A DNA stretch of 64,000 nt from Candidatus Gastranaerophilales bacterium (GCA_944323925.1 CALUUI010000006.1:1-64000); one strand, 5' to 3'; positions 48,601-56,528 are shown, counted from the stretch's first letter. Numbers and translations: made by a program. The notes: generated by a model from the letters alone, not told the origin.

Positions 48601-48692
48601 GAATAACCGTTTTCCGTCATTAATTGCCTTACAAACGCTCTGTCTTGTCTTAACCCCTTAAATGTTTTTCTATCACTAAAATTAATACGCAT
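42672..48692 (-). CDS. Giant protein with N-terminal TFKG motif and papain-like Cys/His/Asn signature
   Basis: This 2006-residue protein starts MRINFSDRKTFKGLR, with the tag at residues 10-13. A weak hydrophobic stretch lies near residues 86-100 (LALAATASAGLL). Cys223 lies in THGMCTVFSITR, resembling the papain-family Cys helix. His986 lies in IGLHAQYIASI and Asn1017 in FHDNSWGEAE, like the papain His and Asn-Ser-Trp motifs. The 760 residues between Cys and His are helical and Lys/Glu-rich. The second half is a long helical array with no known domain. The ends are well defined. It may be an effector, structural or surface protein. The protease call is inference. Confidence 0.85.
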   Translation of the reverse strand: MRINFSDRKTFKGLRQDRAFVRQLMTENGYSLAENNQKNILKAINNIAQNGTISGTKFLLETAENMRYATNIKFNKQPKNKWMSAIKLALAATASAGLLNKISVNFNSIFAEKDLSNEEKEIMSIHYDILDKMKKYNPAKEEYDEARNNLEYFIISSETSLGDKKYILDKLNYFLSDDYKINEQLEDKKFQAFSEIINDLALDKVSGKAPNIKDSNQNTHGMCTVFSITRKLLAYEYKRNYVDFIMQELDNSDEIMVYDRKALGQGKKVPVKKANIDYAGMLRSGFRIVDASAANWMQIADSISGTKDIKIDYIPYNSATFNVYNDSHKKTITPEANIHKKSEYLEAIVITESKLKSLKRIIIQQKLATAKQRPDAELEKAKNSRSIINELEKIFSSMFKDEYKEMSHDVVDAVMSLQKQNSQQINNDEQIAHEYLYIDNEEEAIKRQKIKSYITDRYDFAINREIKDSEIDTIYELIEDYKVINSDKSISQFGLAQSAIKAAAAFRNQMIKACEDPERLHNLLVSMDFANEDAIFLNNIQSLIDKVNAGNTFIIKSLSDNIGIEYSKEEVLEFLTSSKEYVENLPYLYDELYKRLNLGNRKEALLKELNISLTILDSNDDTEIQKLKSTIGIYDNTELRKRLNDALGIMHYRPTIEKYSKMLSCKDTKEDVKRMLKNVLYEITYYKNDKLKKEIAADLKINPNKVTETLIKTGDLLSGVYDEYTYEEASNLINQKSIKNDFLNYYNQIINTLQNGVNEQFLKDLLVNNGLEPEFTEENLSQLPEKMLTPINEMAQTINTIAQMLYIEKDGDIINSVYNPHVVIMTFEKMGVVAPASLLKKYNKKFDEYYKLSSSRHSMSQDEYKQAKKKLTLLDRTERAEINKILSVVNTMYSVTKKEKDIVYRMIKDEYSEVYRQLGLNNGRYWQYTVPSSGLSSEKEAVLLEMVTDKPYFVQKDIKQAFKDIKHGKNSGITSTSVSDTQIGLHAQYIASIDTIKVPSKENPAIMEEKDVLFHDNSWGEAESENVWTDSQGLKRTDYNSDFGYRNGYITNEYYRNGNFIEYLLNNKGEVKQPKIENKQLKKLSNSNENYSFELVDDVIMQGKSNKASSLAKSIRDLLLTNDSDNINVLEGYASSMTIEELRNRLKNLNEISMGYGKTYEEMRKRIIGNKFEKGIETEEEYNSLPDDDKLKIMLEKAALRKRFPNSIYTENIDDIKSLKDLRELEESMREELKDKFYYTFGKSNKAVNYALLNKNVNEIIERFIVPILEKDNIKLTTKEIAKVFNDKKIQQELTSTVYDGSLRSLSREISNEIVNGIIEIYKEKVPVTVAKELRDGISGFIYDLYKLKPEDINSNNIPQNIIDWIDKTYKPETDEEFIKIFNMIQNYNSIDFERKIMSQISQEDLGIEEYSGYDLLKSIRLEQEQGERALINEAFFDEYSKVYEISKTKPYIRYERFNTKVTGATYVKKKFDDIYMTLRYMLSQITYEKLFAKYKEQNYKKYNALPSYPMLDLSDSRMELTEKSLSMIKTAFTKASNLKRQITVIETAEEIYNFVKSNKDKSLTEAEFKELQNQAKKFIINSKDFKEFNPVVSALLKIITADKTINLKDYEPSIEQLNNICLSLLSLCSKEEYYQKLKETELDLERSKAVFLRIKINPQHRDRIHAVLNEWFDLMRKESPKAEEKYNEILDLSEKHHIMNTPNKILDDYLELFTKDGNEGLAKREVVKPAIKNTLNTILQSAKYIGIQEILMQAERNGLTGAIAAEFDNIDVELNNNKERTGKSIEQMSSPKILTLMLRSIMFDNNFDAAKNFVEKLNLEDKVIPALLASEDVTIAETVVKDLLEEKEKIMKEYTVIEELRNKIANIKNTDAEGTKAICKEIISELKSKGYNNKNNYFISNIIATFENTLEVVDFKSIENIETSLFIGNILEAVLIRSFQDGISELTDMYSYFSNAEIVDNFLSELTITSNPKLEQQINDYHEWYNNLLAKWNKAIMEINSIKIG

Positions 48693-48995
48693 ATTACCTC
48701 ACTATTTTATTGCTTTAAAAATAAACATGATATAATTTGCTATATATTTTTGAAATATTACAAAAGTTTTACATTTTATTCTACAAAAAATCTTTTTGTC
48801 GTTAAATTGTGAAATGCCTAAAAATAAGATATAGCACATATTTTGGTTTTTGTTTGATATTAAGATTTGTAAAACTTTATGAAAATAACTCCTTTTTTAG
48901 AGAGAAGGAAATTATATTAATAAAATTGATTTTTTTTTATTTATACTTTAGGCATAGGGAATTAAGAATTTACCCACAATAATAGGAGTCCGTTC
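48693..48995. other. Gene-free divergent spacer
   Basis: This AT-rich spacer lies between the giant gene (minus) and the 91-residue gene (plus). Long A/T runs are present, and a 13-codon open frame at 48879-48920 has no ribosome site. I see no convincing RNA or repeat. Confidence 0.4.
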
Positions 48996-49271
48996 ATGAA
49001 GAAGATTTTAAACAGTAGTGAAGTAAACTGTATTAATGAAGATATGATTAATGAATTGTACACATTAGAAAGTCTTGTGAAAACAACTGTCGAAAATTGC
49101 TTGAATAAAGAATGTAGCTCGGAATATTACCCCGAAGAAGAAAGAAAACGTAGGATAAGTGAAGAAAGAAATGATTATATTAATATTCTTACTATTGCGT
49201 TAAGTAAGATTAAGCATATTCAGATGTTAAATACCGAAATTGAAAACCTTGTTATAAAGTCTAATTATTAG
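48996..49271 (+). CDS. Hypothetical small helical protein
   Basis: This 91-residue protein has no recognised domain. It is strongly helical and charged (PEEERKRRISEERNDYINIL) with three Cys near the N-terminal half. AATAGGAGTCC precedes the ATG at good spacing. No signal peptide or membrane span. Confidence 0.7.
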   Translation: MKKILNSSEVNCINEDMINELYTLESLVKTTVENCLNKECSSEYYPEEERKRRISEERNDYINILTIALSKIKHIQMLNTEIENLVIKSNY

Positions 49272-49361
49272 TAAAAGTGAATAAATATTGATATTTTTTT
49301 TTCAGAAATCTATAATTGAAAGGTAAGAAAAGTTAAATATTCAATATAACAAATAAAAAAT

Positions 49362-49435
49362 CGGAATGTAGCGCAGCTTGGTAGCGCACCGTGTTCGGGA
49401 CGCGGGGGCCGCAGGTTCAAATCCTGTCATTCCGA
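49362..49435 (+). tRNA. tRNA-Pro (CGG)
   Basis: The acceptor CGGAATG/CATTCCG is fully paired. The anticodon stem CCGTG/CGCGG has the loop TTCGGGA, giving anticodon CGG. A73 is present and CCA is not encoded. It is convergent with tRNA-Pro(GGG), with which it shares most of the D-arm and T-arm sequence. Confidence 0.95.
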
Positions 49436-49621
49436 TTTTCTTATCTTAATAAATAAAAGTGAAATTTGTATTCCCCAAATTTTACCCTGATTAAAACGGT
49501 ATTTCATATATTAATTACTTTATTTATAGATCCTTACGGATGATATTTGTATATTTAGTAGTCGGGTTATTGGATATATTGGGCGGGGATAAACAGTTGT
49601 TGCAAATTTTGATGCAAAAAA

Positions 49622-49695
49622 TCGGAACGACAGGATTTGAACCTGCGACCCCTACCACCCCAAGGTAGTACGCTACCAAGCTGCGCCACGTCCCG
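49622..49695 (-). tRNA. tRNA-Pro (GGG)
   Basis: Minus strand: the acceptor CGGGACG/CGTTCCG has one G-U. The anticodon stem CTACC/GGTAG has the loop TTGGGGT, giving anticodon GGG. CCA is not encoded. The 5' part is duplicated in a 218-bp tandem repeat upstream. Confidence 0.95.
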
Positions 49696-50078
49696 ATTTA
49701 ATAAAAGTATTAAGTTTTCAAAAGTGGCGCATCTTGGTAGCAGATTTTTGTTTGAAGGATAGAGCAAGAACTCTAAACTTTTCTGACGCTACCAGACCTC
49801 TCGAAAAACCTGACATTTGTCTTGAAAGCTCGCGTTAAACGGGTTCTGCATTCTGCATCACCCTCTGCTCGCTTTCGCTAGTCAGCTTTTTCTCGGCAGA
49901 GTGCCACGTCCCGATTTAATAAAAGTATTAAGTTTTCAAAAGTGGCGCATCTTGGTAGCAGATTTTTGTTTGAAGGATAGAGCAAGAACTCTAAACTTTT
50001 CTGACGCTACCAGACCTCTCGAAAAACCTGACATAGGGTCAGCTTTTTCTCGGCAGAGTGCTACGTCCCGATTTAATA
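49681..50078. repeat. Tandem repeat derived from the tRNA-Pro(GGG) 5' region
   Basis: The block GCCACGTCCCGATTTAATAA starts at 49685 (inside the tRNA) and again at 49903. A third partial copy (GCTACGTCCCGATTTAATAT) starts at 50060. Spacings are 218 and 157 bp; the second unit lacks about 61 bp present in the first. Each full unit also contains GTGGCGCATCTTGGTAGCAG, an inverted, one-mismatch copy of the tRNA D-arm, and the hairpin TAGAGCAAGAACTCTA. The first unit contains CCTCTGCTCGC, a motif also found near tRNA-Ser and tRNA-Gly. The remaining gap to 50234 shows no gene. Confidence 0.9.
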
Positions 50079-50234
50079 TTTTCAAGTGCCTTTGGAACAA
50101 TCTTCCTCTAATAATTATTGCAAGCACCTTTTTAATTGTCAATAAATCTTGAATAATTAATAAATGATAAATATTAATTCTTTAAATTTGAAAATATGCT
50201 ATAATGTCTATTGTTAATGTTAAAGGAGAGGAAA

Positions 50235-50957
50235 ATGTCAAATCCCGTTTTAAATGAAAAGTTTATTGATAGGACAAATGTTATTGGTGAACCTATGACT
50301 ATGAATGGTGTGCTTCAAAAAACGTTTGTTTTATTTGCTATGTTGTTTTTGAGTGCAATTTTTATCTGGGTTAAAGGACTTGAAGGGCATGCCGATGTTG
50401 TAGCTGCTTGTACTACGGGTGGTGCAATCGTTGGCTTTGTTGTTGCACTTATTATTTGTTTCTTTAGAAAGATGGTACTTACTCCTGTTTATGCGGTTGC
50501 TGAAGGTTTATTTGTTGGTGGGGTTTCTTACATGATGGAAGCTGCTTACCCGGGAATTGTGCAAACGGCTGTATTAGGTACTTTGATGACCGTTGTCGGA
50601 ATGTTAGTTCTTTATTCTACTAGAATTATCAAATGTTCTGAAAAATTTACTTCGGTTGTTATTTTAATGACTTTTGCTGTTGCAGGTATTTATTTAGTTC
50701 AGTTTATCGGCTCATTCTTCGGACTATCTATACCGGGACTTTTTGGTTCAGGTACTGTTGGTATCGTATTTAGCCTTATTGTTATTGCAATTGCTGCTTT
50801 GAATCTTATTCTTGATTTCCATTTCATTGAAACAGCTGCTCAAAACTTGTTACCTAAAGAATATGAGTGGTATTTCGGCTTCTCTATTATGGTTACTGTT
50901 GTTTGGTTATATATTGAAATTCTTAAATTATTAGCTAAATTTAACAGTAGAGAATAA
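50235..50957 (+). CDS. Bax inhibitor-1 / YccA family membrane protein
   Basis: This protein has 240 residues from the ATG at 50235, which follows AAAGGAGAGGAAA. Seven hydrophobic segments are visible, including FVLFAMLFLSAIFIWV, AIVGFVVALIICFF and IVFSLIVIAIAALNLIL. The conserved late motif LDFHFIETAAQNLLPKEYEW identifies the bacterial BI-1-like group. Its role (ion leak or membrane protein quality control) is not settled for this group. A strong terminator follows. Confidence 0.88.
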   Translation: MSNPVLNEKFIDRTNVIGEPMTMNGVLQKTFVLFAMLFLSAIFIWVKGLEGHADVVAACTTGGAIVGFVVALIICFFRKMVLTPVYAVAEGLFVGGVSYMMEAAYPGIVQTAVLGTLMTVVGMLVLYSTRIIKCSEKFTSVVILMTFAVAGIYLVQFIGSFFGLSIPGLFGSGTVGIVFSLIVIAIAALNLILDFHFIETAAQNLLPKEYEWYFGFSIMVTVVWLYIEILKLLAKFNSRE

Positions 50958-50971
50958 TTTTACATAATGTA

Positions 50972-51012
50972 TAAAAAAGGGCAGGAATTTAATAATTCCT
51001 GCCCTTTTTTTC
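50972..51012 (+). terminator. Terminator after the Bax inhibitor-1 family gene
   Basis: The stem AAAAGGGCAGGAATT / AATTCCTGCCCTTTT is followed by more T. Confidence 0.9.
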
Positions 51013-51097
51013 TTCTGGTTAATTTCTGGTTGCGTTTAATTGGAAATTATTTTTAACATGTGTCACAATACTGCTGATGTCTCTTTTACTAATAAAA

Positions 51098-51140
51098 CCC
51101 CCGTTTTGCTCCTTTTTAGCGGGGGATTTCTTTTTTTTCT
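51098..51140. terminator. Terminator at the end of the histidine kinase operon
   Basis: CCCCCG pairs with CGGGGG around an 18-nt loop. On the minus strand it is followed by TTTTATT, and on the plus strand by ATTTCTTTTTTTT. Confidence 0.6.
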
Positions 51141-51143
51141 TAT

Positions 51144-52808
51144 CTAAAATTTTGCAAGAGTTACTTTTACTATAAATCCCCATTCTTCTGTTGAATATAG
51201 TTTTATACTTCCATTCATTGCTTCAACCAATCCTTTTACAATGAATAAGCCAAGTCCTGTTCCTCTTGTTGTTCTTGTTGTTGTGTTATCAAGACGGGTA
51301 AATTTTCCAAACAACGTGTTTAGTGTTTCTTTTGTCAGAAGTTCATACTTGTTTTTGAAGTAGATTGATACACTATCTGCTGTTTGTTCTGTTTCTATTT
51401 CAATTTCGCTACCTTCCGGTGCATATTTAAGAGCGTTTTCTATTAGGTTTACAAATACTTGTTCTAACCTGTCTGAATCTGCGAGTACAAATGTTCCATC
51501 ATTCTCAACTTTATTTACTATTGTTTTTTGAGAATCATTTTTTACCAGTGTGATTGCATTATCTAATATTGAATACAGGTCATTTTCGTCAAGGTTTACA
51601 TTTAGCCTTAAACCTTCTATTTCAGGTATTACAAGTAAATCTTCTACCAATCTTTTTAAACGTTCTGATTGCTTTTTGATTATATGTAGTGATTTTTGGC
51701 GGGTTTCTTCATCTATTTGAATATCTTGTCTTAATAACCTCGAAGTATAGCCTTGAATGCTTGTTAGAGGTGTTCTGAATTCGTGGCTTACTGTGTCTAT
51801 CATGCTTGAACGGAATTCATTTAATTGTTTTAGCATTTTATTTTTCTTTTTTAGTTGTTGGTGTGATTTTTGAATTTGTTTTACCATTCGGTTAAATTCA
51901 TAGGCCAAGAATATAATTTCGTATGGTGTGAATACGTTTGTAAGTAATCTGATTTTTCGTTCGTAATTACCTTTAGATATTGCTATTATGGCTTTAAATA
52001 ATTGGCGTATGTTGATGTATAGGTAATATGTATACAGTCCGATTATAAAGAATATTGTTAAGGCTGAAATCAAAAGTGTTAAAAGAATTTTATCTCTGTT
52101 GTATGAAATATGTTCTCTTGTTATTCCTTTAGTTGTATTAACAATAATGGTAGCATCTACATTACTTTTCTTTAAATATACAAGAGGTTGATTTTTAATA
52201 TCTCCGTAGATTACTGCTTCATCTGTTCGCAAATTTTTAGGTAGAAGTTCAATACTTTTTTTGAATACATCTTCTGTATAATTGTGTGTTGCTATTAAAT
52301 CATATTCACTACTTATTACATATATTTGTCGTTTTTCTTCTTCAATTGAACGAAATAGGTTAGACTTTACTTTATCTACATTGAAGGTTAAACCAAGGTA
52401 TCTTCCGTCATATGTTGGTTCTCCCATTGTTATTATGTGTTTTAGTAAATTCTCTTTATCTATTTTGTCGAATTCTTCTTTGGTATTTACTATAAAAAAT
52501 CCATCGAATAATTTTGATGTTTTAATTATGCTATTTAAAACGTCTTTTTGTTGTGACTTTGGGATATATTTTAATTGAGAATTTAGTTGAGTTAATTCAC
52601 TTTGGACAGCGAAGTCAAAAAAATCTATTTCATCAGAAACCATATTAGCTATTAGCAGGGCTGTATTTTGAAGTTGGGCTCTTACTGCGTGTTGGTTTAC
52701 GTTATTAACGATTATCGCTGATATAGTCATTGGGGTTAGTACAGCAATAAACAAGACCAGAATTATCTGTTCTGCTATTTTTAGCTTTCTTAGTTTTAAT
52801 TTTCTCAT
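51144..52808 (-). CDS. Sensor histidine kinase
   Basis: This protein has 554 residues from the ATG at 52808. An N-terminal membrane helix (IILVLFIAVLTPMTISAIIV) is followed by an extracytoplasmic sensor of about 200 residues. A second helix (LTLLISALTIFFIIGLYTYY) leads to a HAMP-like linker. The phospho-acceptor His is in TVSHEFRTPLTSIQGY. The ATPase has ENALKYAPEGSEIE and GTGLGLFIVKGLVEAMNG. It pairs with the response regulator upstream, whose stop is 1 bp before this ATG. The signal is unknown. Confidence 0.93.
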   Translation of the reverse strand: MRKLKLRKLKIAEQIILVLFIAVLTPMTISAIIVNNVNQHAVRAQLQNTALLIANMVSDEIDFFDFAVQSELTQLNSQLKYIPKSQQKDVLNSIIKTSKLFDGFFIVNTKEEFDKIDKENLLKHIITMGEPTYDGRYLGLTFNVDKVKSNLFRSIEEEKRQIYVISSEYDLIATHNYTEDVFKKSIELLPKNLRTDEAVIYGDIKNQPLVYLKKSNVDATIIVNTTKGITREHISYNRDKILLTLLISALTIFFIIGLYTYYLYINIRQLFKAIIAISKGNYERKIRLLTNVFTPYEIIFLAYEFNRMVKQIQKSHQQLKKKNKMLKQLNEFRSSMIDTVSHEFRTPLTSIQGYTSRLLRQDIQIDEETRQKSLHIIKKQSERLKRLVEDLLVIPEIEGLRLNVNLDENDLYSILDNAITLVKNDSQKTIVNKVENDGTFVLADSDRLEQVFVNLIENALKYAPEGSEIEIETEQTADSVSIYFKNKYELLTKETLNTLFGKFTRLDNTTTRTTRGTGLGLFIVKGLVEAMNGSIKLYSTEEWGFIVKVTLAKF

Positions 52809-52809
52809 T

Positions 52810-53508
52810 TTATTCACCAAAAGGAGTTAGTTTGTAACCTACATTTGTTACTGTATGAAGATATTTAGGATTTTTCGAATCTGTTTCTATTTTGTTCCTT
52901 AATCCACCAACGTGTACTCGTAGCATTCGGACATCTTCATTACTGTCATATCCCCATACTTCTTCCAGTAATGTTGCTAAGGTAACGGGAGTGTTAAAAT
53001 GTTGCATTAGGCTGTATAGTATTTCAAATTCGGTGGGTGTTAGTTTTATTTTTTTGTTTAGAATAATACATTCTAAACTTTCAGGAAATATTTCGATATC
53101 TCCCATCTCTAAAATCTCTCCGCTTGTAGTTGATGTAGTTATTTTTTGATTTCGTTTTAGTAATACTCTTATTCTTAATAGTACTTCTTGAATATCAAAA
53201 GGTTTTACTAAATAATCATCTGCACCACAGTTAAAGCCAATTGTTTTATCATCAATTGTACCTTTTGCGGTTAGCATTAATATTGGCACTGCTAATTTTG
53301 CTTGACGGATTTTTTCACATACATCAAAACCGTTCATTTTAGGCATCATTACATCTAATATTATTAGGTCGTATACGTTATTTAGTGCCTTATGTAGCCC
53401 TTCTGCTCCGTCTTTTGCCGTATCTGTAAAATATCCGCTTTGGGATATATCAAATTCCAGTAAATCTCTTATTTCTTCATCATCGTCTACTATTAATATT
53501 CTTTGCAT
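52810..53508 (-). CDS. OmpR/PhoB-type response regulator
   Basis: This 232-residue protein has a receiver domain with the acidic cluster in ILIVDDDEE, the phospho-acceptor Asp in YDLIILDVMMPKMNG, then MLTAKG and YLVKPFD. The C-terminal winged helix has KLTPTEFEILYSLMQH and LRVHVGGLRNKIE. It is the first gene of the two-component operon. Confidence 0.95.
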   Translation of the reverse strand: MQRILIVDDDEEIRDLLEFDISQSGYFTDTAKDGAEGLHKALNNVYDLIILDVMMPKMNGFDVCEKIRQAKLAVPILMLTAKGTIDDKTIGFNCGADDYLVKPFDIQEVLLRIRVLLKRNQKITTSTTSGEILEMGDIEIFPESLECIILNKKIKLTPTEFEILYSLMQHFNTPVTLATLLEEVWGYDSNEDVRMLRVHVGGLRNKIETDSKNPKYLHTVTNVGYKLTPFGE

Positions 53509-53630
53509 TCGAAGCAGATTCCTTTCGTTTACTCATTGATTTTAGCTTAAAATCCTAACTCGGTCAATCTGGTTAGCTTGATTTTTATATTATTTTTTTT
53601 TATAATCTCAATTACTGTAGGAGAGATGTT

Positions 53631-53876
53631 ATGTTACCGATTATAACTGAAGATATGTCAGCTTTAATATATGATGAAGTTTTTTCAAATGTTGCTTCTT
53701 GGCGTAAAAAGATGGTTAGTTATTTGAAAGAAGAAAATCCTGAAATTAATGCTGCGATTTTGGAAATTACTAAAAAAACAGAGCTTGATCCAAAAGCTGT
53801 TGCGCTTGGTGCATATGTCGCTTATAAAATGATAGAAACGGCCGTTGAGGAGTCTGAGGGCGATAGTGAAGATTAG
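53631..53876 (+). CDS. Hypothetical small acidic protein
   Basis: This 81-residue protein has no recognised domain. AGGAGAGATG sits before the ATG. It has a central WRKKMVSYLKEENPEINAAI, a helical body and a very acidic end (VEESEGDSED). No signal peptide. A terminator follows. Confidence 0.72.
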   Translation: MLPIITEDMSALIYDEVFSNVASWRKKMVSYLKEENPEINAAILEITKKTELDPKAVALGAYVAYKMIETAVEESEGDSED

Positions 53877-53895
53877 TTTTTAGTTTATTAATTAA

Positions 53896-53918
53896 AAATC
53901 CCGTTAAGGGATTTTTTG
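53896..53918 (+). terminator. Terminator after the 81-residue gene
   Basis: The stem AAATCCC / GGGATTT with a GTTAA loop is followed by TTTTG. Confidence 0.75.
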
Positions 53919-53938
53919 TTGAGAAGGGTTTTAAAAAT

Positions 53939-55342
53939 TTGCATAATAGCGATTTGAAATGGATTATTATTTGGGTGACGGTTATCGGAAATTTTATTTC
54001 TATGTTGGATTCAACAACCGTTAATATTGCATTATATGAAATTTCTAAAAGCCTTAATGAACCAATTTCTTCAGTTCAATGGGTTGTTGTTGCTTATATG
54101 CTTGTTTTAACTGTTTTTCTTCCCTTTTTTGGCAAATTGAGTGAAATTTGTCCCAGAAATAAATTATATTCTACTGGTTTTTTAATTTTTTCATTAGGAT
54201 CATTTCTTAGTTTTTTATCACATTCTTTGCCAATGTTAGTTACTTGCAGGTGTATTGAAGCATTTGGGGCTTCTATTTTGGTTTCGAACGCGGTTGCTAT
54301 TATTGCAAGTATGTTTAAGGGGAAAAACAGAGGGAAAGCTCTCGGGATGAATGGAGCAATTGTTGCTTTAGGTTCTATGAGTGGGCCTGCATTAGCAGGG
54401 ATTTTGATTAACTTTTTTGGTTGGAATACTGTATTTTTGCCAGGTTGTATCGTTTCACTTATTGCTGCTATCTTTTCTTACAGATTAATTCCTTCTTATC
54501 ATCCGCCGGTTAAGGATGAAAAATTTGATTATAAGGGCTTTTTATATTTTACGGTATTTTTATTTTCACTTCTTACGGTTATTTCTCAAGGACATGTTTG
54601 GGGATGGAGTTCGGATAAAATTAAAATCCTTGTTTGTACTTTTATTCTAGCGACGGTAATGTTTGTTATTCGTGAAATTAAGGTTTCATATCCGCTTGTA
54701 GATTTTAGCTTGTTTAAAATTCGTTCTTTTACACTTGGTAATATTGCGCTTAATTTATCTTACTGGGGAGTTTTTGGGATAGGAGTTTTGTTCCCTCTAT
54801 ATGCGCAAAAGGTCATAGGACTATCGCCTATGTCTACAGGTTTTATTGTACTAACCTTTTCTGTTTCACTGATTGTTACTGCGCCTATTGCAGGTACTAT
54901 TGCGGGTAAATATGGCAGCAGATGGCTTACTATTGCAGGAGGTGCTATGTTTACTCTTGCGTTACTATTATTTTCTTCGTTTAATTCTGAAACTCAAATT
55001 CCTTTAATGGTCCTTGGTGAATTAATGCTCGGTATTGGCAACGGATTGTTTCAGTCGCCTTCTAATATGGGTGTTTTATCGGAAGTGGATTCTCAACATC
55101 TTGGTATTGCCGGCGGAATGTTAGCTCTTGCCAGAAATACAGGCATGATTATGGGAATTGCTATGGCTATTAATATTTTAGAAATATTTATAACATTATT
55201 TACTAATTTGCAAGATTCTCATCCTTTCTTGTCGGCATATCAGTACACAATGAGAGTACTTTCTCTCTGTGCAATAATTTGTACAGTTTGCGCTTATCTT
55301 GCCTATAGAAATGAGAAAAGCAAACGTATGCATAAAAACTAA
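53939..55342 (+). CDS. MFS drug exporter, DHA2 (EmrB/QacA) type
   Basis: This 467-residue membrane protein starts at a TTG with AGAAGGG upstream. About 14 hydrophobic segments are visible. Motif D1 is present as MLDSTTVNIAL and motif C-like glycines as ALGSMSGPALAGILINFFG. The loop motif after helix 2 is FFGKLSEICPRNKLYSTG. The substrate is unknown. It lies alone behind a terminator. Confidence 0.88.
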   Translation: MHNSDLKWIIIWVTVIGNFISMLDSTTVNIALYEISKSLNEPISSVQWVVVAYMLVLTVFLPFFGKLSEICPRNKLYSTGFLIFSLGSFLSFLSHSLPMLVTCRCIEAFGASILVSNAVAIIASMFKGKNRGKALGMNGAIVALGSMSGPALAGILINFFGWNTVFLPGCIVSLIAAIFSYRLIPSYHPPVKDEKFDYKGFLYFTVFLFSLLTVISQGHVWGWSSDKIKILVCTFILATVMFVIREIKVSYPLVDFSLFKIRSFTLGNIALNLSYWGVFGIGVLFPLYAQKVIGLSPMSTGFIVLTFSVSLIVTAPIAGTIAGKYGSRWLTIAGGAMFTLALLLFSSFNSETQIPLMVLGELMLGIGNGLFQSPSNMGVLSEVDSQHLGIAGGMLALARNTGMIMGIAMAINILEIFITLFTNLQDSHPFLSAYQYTMRVLSLCAIICTVCAYLAYRNEKSKRMHKN

Positions 55343-55371
55343 TATTTTAGCCTTATATTTTATTTAATTGC

Positions 55372-55581
55372 CTATTTTATAACCGGTTTCCCGTTTACCG
55401 CAAGTAGAATATCTACAACTTTAGGCATTTGACATACAAATGAATAATGCCCTTCAGCTATTGAACAATTTTTGCAGTCACCATTAAGTTTATAACATTC
55501 CAATGCTTGTTCTGTCCAATTTCTGGTTATTGAACAAGAAATATCCCCATTATGCTGCGGTGTAAAAGTGCTATTTAACAT
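55372..55581 (-). CDS. Small cysteine-rich protein
   Basis: This 69-residue protein has five cysteines (SCSI, LECYK, GDCKNCSI and FVCQMP), four of them spaced as in a metal-binding or Fe-S site. The segment TEQALECYKLNGDCKNCSI is a type I recall from related gut genomes, function unknown. A GGGTAGTG lies upstream but rather far from the ATG. Confidence 0.62.
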   Translation of the reverse strand: MLNSTFTPQHNGDISCSITRNWTEQALECYKLNGDCKNCSIAEGHYSFVCQMPKVVDILLAVNGKPVIK

Positions 55582-55719
55582 TACTATACACTACCCTTTC
55601 GCTATATAGGGTACCATACTATCGCTTCCTTTCCATCATTTATTTATATGATTTTCTGCCAGATTATTTATAGTTTTTGTGTTTTTTGTTTGTGGTAAAA
55701 TCATAAAGGAGAATTATTT

Positions 55720-56508
55720 ATGTTAGAACAATATCAATTACCGTTTTTGATGACCTTGTTAGCAGGATTGGCTACTGTCATAGGCGGGTTTATTACTTTT
55801 ATTATTAAACGTGATAATATGAAGGCTCTTTCTATCGGGTTAGGGTTTTCTGCAGGGGTTATGATATTTTTATCGTTTACTGAGATTTTACAAGAAGCAA
55901 ATGAGCTATTATCAAAATATTTTCCACATAATTTCGGTTGGATTGCTTTTGGAGGATTTGTTTTAGGGATACTAGTTGCAATTTTGATTGATATTTTTAT
56001 ACCGGATCACATTGATTCTGATTTTCTAAAAAGTCCTGATAAATGCGAACATAAACATAAAATTAAACGAGCAGGGTTTATTACGGCTGTTGCTATAGCG
56101 CTTCATAATTTCCCTGAGGGACTTGCAACTTTTGTTGTGTCTGCTCAGGATATTACAATAGGTATATCTGTTGCTTTGGCTATTGCAATACACAATATCC
56201 CTGAAGGAATTGCTGTTGCTATTCCTATTTATCATGCAACAGGGAAAAAACGTATGGCGATTTGGTATTCGTTTTGGACCGGATTAACTGAACCTTTGGG
56301 TGCTGTTATAGGATTATTTCTTATAAATTTATTTATGCCTCAAATGTTTGTCGGTTTTTTGCTTGCGCCTGTAGCAGGGATTATGGTTTATATTTCTTTT
56401 GATACTTTGCTTCCGCTTTCTCACGAATGTGGTGATTGGCATTTGGCTATTAGAGGACTTATTTCAGGAATTATTTTTATTTATTTAAGTTTGTTATTTT
56501 TAGGTTAA
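55720..56508 (+). CDS. zupT: Zinc/metal transporter ZupT (ZIP family)
   Basis: This 262-residue protein has eight membrane segments and the ZIP metal-site motifs [11 protein letters not shown] and [12 protein letters not shown] in helices 4 and 5. A His-rich cytoplasmic loop ([10 protein letters not shown]) lies before them. It imports zinc and other divalent metals. AAAGGAG lies before the ATG. Confidence 0.94.
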   Translation: MLEQYQLPFLMTLLAGLATVIGGFITFIIKRDNMKALSIGLGFSAGVMIFLSFTEILQEANELLSKYFPHNFGWIAFGGFVLGILVAILIDIFIPDHIDSDFLKSPDKCEHKHKIKRAGFITAVAIALHNFPEGLATFVVSAQDITIGISVALAIAIHNIPEGIAVAIPIYHATGKKRMAIWYSFWTGLTEPLGAVIGLFLINLFMPQMFVGFLLAPVAGIMVYISFDTLLPLSHECGDWHLAIRGLISGIIFIYLSLLFLG

Positions 56509-56528
56509 TAAAAAAGAAAGGGAATTTT

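Noticed and set aside
48879-48920. 13-codon leader peptide before the 91-residue gene
   Set aside because: No ribosome site and no attenuator hairpin follows it.
49567-50152. Open frames over tRNA-Pro and its repeats on both strands
   Set aside because: They are translations of tRNA-derived repeats without ribosome sites.
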